From assembly GCA_016800925.1 (NCBI GenBank), contig JABCPU010000354.1, forward strand, positions 1 through 64,000: 64,000 bases of DNA, in the 5' to 3' direction. Under the pieces are notes generated by a model. It made no database searches. It saw only the letters and a program-made list of their open reading frames with translations, and was not told the origin of the DNA. A program made the translations under genes and the position numbers. This document shows, piece by piece, positions 58,174-64,000 of this stretch (position 1 is the stretch's first letter; the number at the start of each line of letters is the position of its first letter). Source of the DNA: Suillus spraguei (taxonomy: Eukaryota > Basidiomycota > Agaricomycetes > Boletales > Suillaceae).

Positions 58174-59480
58174 ATGAACACTTCTTCCATGTCCACTTGT
58201 GACATAAAAATCTGGCGCACTTGGGCCCTGGCCATCACTCATGAAGCAGGGGCATATACCGAACAAAAATTCAATGCAGAGAAGACTGGAGGAGAACCGG
58301 TTATACCTTCTCCAAACCTGGACACTGATCTGGTGATGGCGTGCGATCGCTTGGCTGATGTACTCATAAAGGCATATAAAAATCCCAGTGGGTCTTCCTG
58401 CAGATGTTGAAAATGTGTTTGATCATTCAAATTCCTTCATGACAGTTAAGATACAGATTGATATTGCAAGATATAGCAAATTGATATCCCCAAAGAACAC
58501 TGGGCATAATGAGGAGAAAGAGGAGAAGTTGCTTGAGAGGTGTCCTCCTGGCCATGAGGGCACAAAGGTGGTGGACAAACCTGCCACAATTATCGATGTT
58601 TCCGGTACCATCATCGCATGGTACCTTCCGGACGCCCTGACCGAGACCACCCAGGTGCGTAATGTGTAGATTGTTACTCAATGGATATTGAATATCAAAT
58701 GGTACCTACAGAAGGAAATCAGGGCGGCCACCGATTTGCTGGGTCCAAGCCTCGAAAAAAGTGTAAAGGCTGATGGCAATTGGCGATATAATCAAGAATG
58801 GTTCAAACAGGGCTCGGAAAATGTTGGGTCAACTCCCGGATGCATCAATTTATCTCCGGCATGGTTTCAACAGGGCCACGAGGTAGGATGTGATGAGATG
58901 GTGATTTCTGGAGTCAAACTCACCAATCCCATAGAATCTGTCAGATCCGGAGGTATCCGCATCATTGAAGGGACCCTCCTCCGAGAATATCCTGAAAGCT
59001 ATTGCAAGGCCGGCAGCCATCGCATCGGCGGCACTCAGGGTCATGCATCCTCAGCAGTACTTTGCAGGGTTACGAGCCTTGTCACACCTCGGAGATAAGG
59101 CAGTGAGCAAGGAACTGCCACAGATGCCAGAGACCCTGCAGTACTGGGCATCCGTGTTTAACAGCCTCTCCATCATTTCCAATCGGGAAACCCCCAATCA
59201 TCGAGACCATTTATCGATTCCTGAATGCTTCGATATTCTCACCACCGTGGGGAACTATTCTAATGCTCGGATGAGTATGCCAAGCCTTCAGCTGGAATTC
59301 AGGTATGATTCCGGCTGTATGATTGCATTTTCGGGAAGAATTGTGAGACATGGTGTTGATGGAGGGGAAGGGGATCGGATTGCTTGGGCATGGTATATGA
59401 GGGATTCTGTGCACATTTATGCCGGGGTTCCCTCATGTGGATGGGCTATGGTCGAAGGCCACATACTAAGCACGGTGTGA
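58174..59480 (+). pseudogene. TET/JBP-family 2-oxoglutarate dioxygenase, unit 2 (better preserved)
   Basis: Same structure as the unit 1 copy, with all predicted active-site residues: H-x-D at 59199-59201 and 59205-59207, distal His at 59349-59351, and the 2-oxoglutarate Arg kept as CGG at 59376-59378 in GDRIAWAWYMRD. The middle exon 58713-58881 is open (six A in the run that has five in unit 1). The only clear break is the one-base insertion at ~58386 that both copies share, between KAYKNP and GLPADVENVF. If that site is read through, by frameshifting or as a miscalled base, the protein would be about 390 aa. It would act in the nucleus on methylated DNA; activity is inferred only from motifs. 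Confidence 0.85.
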
Positions 59481-59599
59481 AAGATCAAAGAAGTTGACAG
59501 AGTTGTGACCCATGTTAGTAGCAACACACGAATACCATGTACCAATTAGAGCATCAACAGTTCTGGAACTCAAGTCGGAAGTCGAGTTCCATGAATTGA

Positions 59600-61370
59600 G
59601 TCCCTAACTCTGTGTATCTCGGGACTCGGGACTCGATCCTCGAAATTAGGGACTCAATGATCGATAGTCCGAATTCAGGCTTCACGCTCGGGACTCAGGA
59701 AAGTGTGAGGCAACAGACTTTGATCCACACATTGTGACTGCCGAACACCGAACACCGGCAGCCGGCACTCGGGACTCAGGACTGACACCAATGTGAAAAA
59801 TATGAATTCACATATAGTGAGTGCCAAATCCCAAACTCAGGCAGCCGGAGCTCAGGACTCGGGACTCAGAACAATGTGAAAGATGTGAATTCACATATCA
59901 TAAATGACGAACTCCAAATCCTGGCAGCCGGGACTCGGGACTCGGGACTCAGAATAATGTGCAAGTCATTGATCCACACATGTTGAGGGCCGAACTCCGA
60001 GCCCGGCAGCCAGCGGTCGGAACTTGGGACTCAGAAGAACGAGAAAGATATTGATTCCTACATGTAAAGTGCCGAACGCCGAATGCCGAACCCTGTGAAA
60101 GATACTGATTCCCACATATCAAGTGGCGAACCCGGAACCCTGGCAGCCGGAACTCGGGACTCGGGACACACAACATTGTGAATGATATTGATGCACACAT
60201 GTTAAGTGCCGAACGCCGACTGCCGAGCCCCGGCACCCGGAACTCGGCACTCGGCACTCGGCACTCACAACAATCCACACATGTTGAGTGCCGAACCCCG
60301 AACTCCGGCAGCCGGAACTCGGGACTCACAACATTGTGAAAGATAGTGATTCCCATATGTAAAGTGCCTAACCCCGAACCCCGGCAGCCGGAACTCGGGA
60401 CTCGGAACACACAACATTGTGAATGATATTGATGCACACATGTTAAGTCCCGAACGCCGACTGCCGAGGTCCGGCACCCGGAACTCGGCACTCGGCACTC
60501 AGAATAATCCACACATGTTGAGTGCCGAACCCCGAACTCCGGCAGCCGGAACTCGGGACACACAACATTGTGAATGATATTGATGCACACATGTTAAGTC
60601 CCGAACGCCGACTGCCGAGGTCCGGCACCCGGAACTCGGCACTCGGCACTCAGAATAATCCACACATGTTGAGTGCCGAACCCCGAACTCTGGCAGCCGG
60701 AACTCGGGACTCACAACATTGTGAAAGATAGTGATTCCCATATGTAAAGTGCCTAACCCCGAACCCCGGCAGCCGGAACTCGGGACTCGGGACACACAAC
60801 ATTGTGAATGATATTGATGCACACATGTTAAGTCCCGAACGCCGACTGCCGAGCCCCGGGACCCGGAACTCGGCACTCGGCACTCAGAATAATCCACACA
60901 TGTTGGGTGCCGAACCCCGAACTCCGGCAGCCGGGACTCGGGACTCGGGACTCACAACATTGTGAATGATATGGATGCACACATGTGAAGTGCCGAACGC
61001 CGACTGCCGAGGCCCGGGACTCGGGACTCAGAATAATGTGAAAGTTATTGATCCACATATGTTGACTGCCGAACCCCGCACTGTCGCACAGATATCTATT
61101 TCGTCTCGACCCTTGATTGCTGAACCCCAAACCATGAAAACCGGTAGTCCACAATTGTGGGGTTCGGGGTTCGGTACCTAAGATTCGTGACTCGCCACTC
61201 AGAAATATGTGAGGCAATCTTGCCATTTGGAAGTCGAGTCCCATGAATTAAGTCCCAAACTCTAAGTACCATTGCACTCAGGCATTCGCCACTCAGCATT
61301 TGGGATTTAGGACTCTACACCCGGATCTTGACATCCAGTCCTCAAAATCCGGAACAAAATATTCGGGAGT
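59600..61370. repeat. Minisatellite between convergent genes, unit 2 (expanded)
   Basis: Same repeat family as 52440-53545 but ~1.77 kb. Between 60120 and 60960 a ~115-130-bp segment with CACACATGTTAAGTCCCGAACG is repeated almost identically several times, which shows recent expansion. CpG content is much higher than in the unit 1 array. Confidence 0.88.
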
Positions 61371-61429
61371 CAAGACAATCATTTGGACGGAATAAAATAT
61401 TTTACATCATGTATGAAATGAAGACCATT

Positions 61430-64000
61430 CTAATCTAAACACAGTGAAGAGGACTCCACTCCCCTGCCTCTCTTCAATCTCTGTAGCATGTCAGTGTACA
61501 TCTTCACCTCTGCCATCTTCTCATGGATACCCTCATCTTGCTCCTCCATCAATGCTACCAGGCGTGCTCGAATCATCTTAAGTCCCATCACTGATGGGCC
61601 TGATGAGTCATTTACCTCCTCAGGAAGAACCAAGCCATCATCCTCAACTCCATTTACCATCCAATGCTGGTAGTGAACGACACAGGACCTCATGATCTGA
61701 CCCCATTGCCATGGTTCATTCGGAATTTCGGTGTGTCCCATCCACCATGGAGTATCATAGCTGGGAATAATCCGGGATGGATGTCCCGGAGCTGCGACAT
61801 CATCAAACTGACGCAGGTGGGATGAAAAGATGTGGTCTGGAACAGTGTTCCAGGTGAGCATGGGATACAATGTCAGGACATGAGCGACGGGGCTTGGAAC
61901 AACAGAAACAATGTTCCTTGCAGCTGAGTACTGCAGGAGTGGCGTAACAAATGTCTGTTGGAAATCTCAGCATTGCCCAAAAAAGTCAGCTGGTCATCCG
62001 GTCATCAGTCACTTACATTGATTTCCCATTGCACCCCGGCTTTAAAGTACATGATCCGGGCAGAAGAGGGAGGGTTGTTAGCAGCCTCCATCTGATATTG
62101 AGAGATACATGCGCGGATGCGCGATGCAGCCATATTCAAAGTACAAGAAATATCTTGAAGGTTCAGCTTCATGGGTTGCCAGTGATGTCCAGTATTTGGA
62201 GTGCCAGATGTGGATGCAGGAGTTTCAGGCATGGCTAATGCAAGAGTGTGACGCTGGGAATGACACTGACAGATAGTAAAGAGCTGATGATATGAGTCAC
62301 TGATGGATGGATTAGAAATTCAAACTCCGACATGGGCTGACCCGGACAATTCCCGGGACTCAATGTTTGGGTGTCAAATATGCGTTTCATCAGCAAAACA
62401 AATTCATTCATGTGCACCATCGATCAACGAGGGCTGCAGGTCTTGAAATGCTGCCTGTGCATCCTGAGCTAGTAAGGAATACATTTGAGACTGCCTTCCG
62501 GCATAGCATGCATGACCCGGAAGTTGTTTCAACAATGATTCCTGCATCCGGGCACCCCATGTGGTTGCCTTCCACAAGAAAAAGTTGCACGTCCAATCCA
62601 TCTCTGATTGCACCAATGATATTTCTTCCTTCCATCGATCCCGTAGTGCCTTTGCCCGAAGCCAATGAACTCGGTAAACTTGGGATGGGTCCTGTCAGCT
62701 CACCACGTAATATATCAAGCATGCCCGAACTCACATTCCTCATTCCACGAATTTTCTGGACCCCCATGTCGACTTCCACTGACCAGAACCAAGCGAGGGA
62801 CTCATTTCGCTGACCTCGGGCGTTTGGATCGCCGATGGCAGTGCTGATTTTGAGCTGCTCGCGAAGCAGGGGTTTGTATTTCTGAAGCTGGTCTGGCCCC
62901 GGCTCAAGTTGTATCATTTGCTTCCTGGTTTTTGTATATATACTGGCATGTAGGGATACTGCCTGCTGCACTGATGTCACCTGGGACCACGCTCGAGTTT
63001 TTAGGGCTTGAGATTTGGCTCGCCTAACTGTTGTCGGAACAGGATAGCCTTGTTGCACAAGTGAATGCGGAGATTGTGCAGGGCATCATTGGCCTGCCCT
63101 TCACGAAGGGACATCTCCAATGGAATCAGATCCTCTGCCATACAGCGTCTGCAATGTTCAACCCGAGGTTTGATGGCAATGGAATTATGGTGAGCTCAGG
63201 GGAGTTTGTCCATGCATCAGATGTCTCGGTGAAATCCCGCCGGGTCATCATCGATATCATCAAGAATATCTATGTTCAAGTCGTCAGGATCGTCATCTGC
63301 ATCAAATCCCTCTCCCAGATGCGTAAGAGCAGACCGAGTGAATTCATCTATCTGGCCTTGAATACGATCGCGTTGCCGGGCGATATCTAATCTCTGTGTC
63401 TCCGTCGATCGTCTTCCAATTCTGCGGACCTCGATGAGCAATGCAATTTGAGCCTCTTCAATTGCCAACCCAATGGATATCCATGTTGCCACAGATCTGC
63501 GAGAGGGTGCTGCATGACGGGCATTACCCGCTTCTAGTAGTCTAAGCTCGATCTCCTTTTTGCTTGGTGCTAAGTGAAAAATGAATGCGGAGCTCCACGG
63601 AGACAAAGAATGTTAACTTACCCTTCTTGATATTGATTTCATATAAATCCATCGCCGCAGGATCCCTGATTCTCTTGGACTGAGCGACCATCTCGCTGGC
63701 TAACCATTGTGTCTTTAAATTGCCGGGTGCAGCTTCATCAAGTCTGTCGAAAGCCTTGCCACTTTCGGCGATGCCATTCTTCGCCAGCTTGTATTTCCGG
63801 CAAAGAGTCCTTTTCATGCGGATCATCTTGCAGAAATTGGAATCGTTCATCTGATAATCAAGACATTCCTTTCGGTGCGGGGATGACATTCCCCGAGCGG
63901 CAGGGGAAATCAGGTTGAGACGCGCCCATAGGGTCTCCATGATCTCTCCATCAATCCGGCCAATGCCTTCAATAAAATTCGAAGCATATCGGACATAGCA
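61430..64000 (-). pseudogene. KDZ transposase, unit 2, partial at window edge
   Basis: The C-terminal two thirds of the same protein as 53606-56917. The catalytic Glu segment (GEIMETLWARLN) lies near 63940 at the window edge, followed by NDSNFCKMIRMKRTLCRKYK (~63820), PSRRSVATWISIGLAIEEAQ (~63480), LLREQLKISTAIGDPN (~62830), SEMDWTCNFFLWKATTWGA (~62590) and GHACYAGRQSQMYSLLAQDA (~62500). The final coiled-coil-like part is at 61430-61870. The two catalytic Asp motifs would lie beyond 64000. Frame breaks are fewer than in unit 1 but present (for example ~63230 and ~62760). Confidence 0.85.

Larger units (their letters stand above)
56918..64000. mobile_element. KDZ-TET/JBP transposon unit 2, cut by window end
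   Basis: Second direct copy of 49746-56917. Same gene order; the minisatellite is about 660 bp longer. Position 64000 corresponds to about 56178 in unit 1, so the last ~740 bp of the unit lie outside. It retains more CpG than unit 1. Confidence 0.88.

Noticed and set aside
52440..61370. Repeat-rich protein genes in the minisatellites
   Set aside because: Long open frames occur on both strands with the repeat period and without start context or domains; they follow from composition.

Overview
This is nuclear DNA of a filamentous basidiomycete, almost certainly a repeat-rich agaricomycete. The evidence is short spliceosomal introns of about 45-70 nt, chromodomain Ty3/gypsy elements, KDZ transposons that carry TET/JBP dioxygenases, a Crypton tyrosine recombinase, BTB/POZ and TPR-CHAT family fragments, and mushroom-type proteasome and Lon genes. 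I cannot name the species. Most of the window is transposable elements and decayed genes. Only two genes read as fully intact: a 438-aa XPG-type nuclease (30263-31825) and a 101-aa three-exon gene (16483-16883).

Layout. 1-1066: minisatellite plus a remnant like the C-terminal end of the KDZ gene. 1174-8323: a Ty3/gypsy LTR element in a head-to-head palindrome. 8352-12470: fragments of two agaricomycete element-type genes with a solo LTR between them. 13700-16883: unassigned exons, a truncated TPR-CHAT gene and the small intact gene. 17557-20862: a broken proteasome Rpn6 gene, an Hsp70 fragment split by a solo LTR, and a scrap of ATP synthase gamma. 21892-29957: a minisatellite invaded by a full-length 7.5-kb chromovirus. 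30263-34463: the XPG nuclease followed by a Crypton recombinase. 34784-40375: broken Rpn7, BTB, aspartic protease and Lon genes. 42412-48207: a PIF/Harbinger element holding a solo LTR, then a 2-kb element with ~200-bp inverted repeats. 49746-64000: two tandem copies of a 7-8 kb unit in which a TET/JBP gene (+) converges on a KDZ transposase gene (-) across a minisatellite.

Seven copies of one LTR family punctuate the window. Three solo LTRs and the full-length element have perfect 5-bp target duplications. The family carries a chromodomain, and its primer-binding site is complementary to the predicted 5' end of its own RNA, as in self-priming Tf1/sushi elements.

The thread joining these parts is CpG decay. 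All four differences between the LTRs of the full-length element, five of six differences between the Harbinger TIRs, and most differences between the two TET copies are CpG to TpG/CpA changes. Several premature stops fit CGA to TGA. This suggests cytosine methylation of repeats in a genome whose transposons also carry a TET/JBP-type 5-methylcytosine dioxygenase. One TET copy seems to have lost its predicted 2-oxoglutarate-binding Arg by such a change. All of this was read by eye; no alignment or database search was run.
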